Source: Actinomycetospora lemnae
GTDB taxonomy: Bacteria > Actinomycetota > Actinomycetes > Mycobacteriales > Pseudonocardiaceae
NCBI RefSeq assembly: GCF_028737315.1
Contig: NZ_JAQZAO010000015.1
Coordinates: forward strand, 41,969-105,968
Direction: 5' to 3'
DNA: 64,000 bases
In this document: in pieces, positions 63,641 to 64,000 of the stretch
Layout of the letters: every line of letters starts with the position of its first letter
Position numbering within the stretch: the first letter of the stretch is position 1
Notes under the pieces: model-generated
Databases searched by the model: none
Told to the model about the DNA's origin: nothing
Seen by the model: only the letters and a program-made list of their open reading frames with translations
Made by a program: the position numbers and the translations under genes

Positions 63641-63933
63641 TGACCGCTCCCGCGTCCACCAGCGCGACGACCGCTCCCGCCGCCACGGTGACCGTCCGCT
63701 ACTTCGCCGGCGCCAAGGCCGCGGCCGGCACGCGCAGCGAGACCGTCGCGGTGCCCGACGGCGCCACCGTCGCCGACCTCGTCACCGCCCTGGCCGCCGA
63801 CCACGGCGACGCCCTGGCCCGCGTGCTCGGGGCGGCGAGCTTCCTGCTCGACGAGGTCGCGGTGCACGACCGCGCCACGGTCCTGCCCGACGGCGCCGTC
63901 GTCGACGTCCTGCCGCCCTTCGCCGGCGGCTGA
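63637..63933 (+). CDS. moaD: MoaD/ThiS-family sulfur carrier protein
   Basis: 98 residues, ubiquitin-like. VTVRYFAGAKAAAGTRSETVAVPDGATVADLVTAL at the start and DGAVVDVLPPFAGG at the end, with the C-terminal Gly-Gly that is thiocarboxylated and donates sulfur. The VRYFAGAKAAAG opening fits MoaD of molybdopterin synthase. ATG 63637 overlaps the moaA stop; a second ATG follows directly. The synthase partner MoaE is not in the window. The first 15 residues are a Thr/Ala-rich extension. Confidence 0.9.
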   Translation: MMTAPASTSATTAPAATVTVRYFAGAKAAAGTRSETVAVPDGATVADLVTALAADHGDALARVLGAASFLLDEVAVHDRATVLPDGAVVDVLPPFAGG

Positions 63934-63959
63934 CGGGCTCGCTCGAGGCTCGCGTGGAT

Positions 63960-63973
63960 GTGAGCGAAGTGGC
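63960..63973 (+). repeat. GTGAGCGAAGTGGC arm at the window edge
   Basis: This arm closely matches the arm of the hairpin at 29226-29245 and opens like those at 34982 and 55408. It lies 26 bases after the moaD stop; its complementary arm would lie beyond the window, so it may be the left half of a similar terminator. Confidence 0.4.
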
Positions 63974-64000
63974 GGTGGGGGCCGTGTGTTTGCGCAACCG

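Overview
The window is chromosomal DNA of a very GC-rich actinobacterium. Mycothiol-dependent formaldehyde dehydrogenase, SepH, the DUF3027/DUF2530/DUF2537/DUF2771 families, frequent GTG starts and leaderless starts all point to Actinomycetota. The order gltA - citA - serC - sepH - DUF2537 - TrmH methylase, together with the DUF2771/MFS pair, recalls the Rv0875c-Rv0896 part of Mycobacterium tuberculosis. A member of the Pseudonocardiales is my best guess, but no rRNA gene is present to confirm it. I see no tRNA, rRNA, insertion sequence, prophage or CRISPR array. No gap between genes exceeds about 280 bases.

Layout. 1-6.6 kb: an alpha/beta hydrolase, then a polyhydroxyalkanoate locus (phaB divergent from a phaC-like gene, then phaA), then mscR with its metallo-hydrolase partner. 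6.6-11.4 kb: a two-domain gamma-glutamylcyclotransferase-like protein, a small membrane protein, a NatAB-type ABC exporter and an osmoprotectant-type binding lipoprotein. 11.4-26.2 kb: core metabolism and cell division (photolyase, two citrate synthases, a galM-pfkB pair, NDH-2-like oxidoreductase, PdxH, SerC, SepH, DUF2537, TrmH methylase, bifunctional nuclease). 26.4-35 kb: a GCS2 ligase, an MFS exporter, dodecin, an acyl-CoA ligase, an autoregulated arsR-VOC pair and a giant LuxR (LAL) regulator.

35-39 kb holds the most unusual group: an AzgA/NCS2 nucleobase permease, a nitrilase-fold protein whose catalytic cysteine is alanine, and an SfnG/RutA-like flavin monooxygenase, all on the minus strand. 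Its cast (LLM oxygenase, amide-hydrolase-like protein, nucleobase permease) parallels the Rut uracil pathway, though no gene is a simple Rut orthologue.

39-50 kb: DUF2530, a 1021-residue sacsin/Hsp90-type ATPase with DUF3027, an MFS protein with DUF2771, a secreted ricin-B lectin protein, a cold-shock protein and a FadD-type ligase. 50-55 kb: AMP nucleosidase, a compact molybdate operon (HTH-Mop regulator, modA, modB, modC, each overlapping the next by 4 bp) and an acyl-CoA dehydrogenase. 55-60 kb: a LuxR regulator with a receiver lacking its phospho-acceptor, divergent from two tandem paralogous cell-surface proteins, then an orphan HlyD-like adaptor. 60-64 kb: a TetR/NAD(P)-binding divergent pair, a decayed aldoxime dehydratase, and moaA-moaD. 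Molybdate uptake and molybdenum-cofactor synthesis thus lie within 12 kb of each other.

Regulatory DNA is unusually readable here. Several genes have a TANNNT box 6-8 bases before the start codon (leaderless transcripts). Three promoters carry clear dyads, and many gene ends carry long perfect hairpins, several opening with the same GTGAGC/GTCAGC arm.
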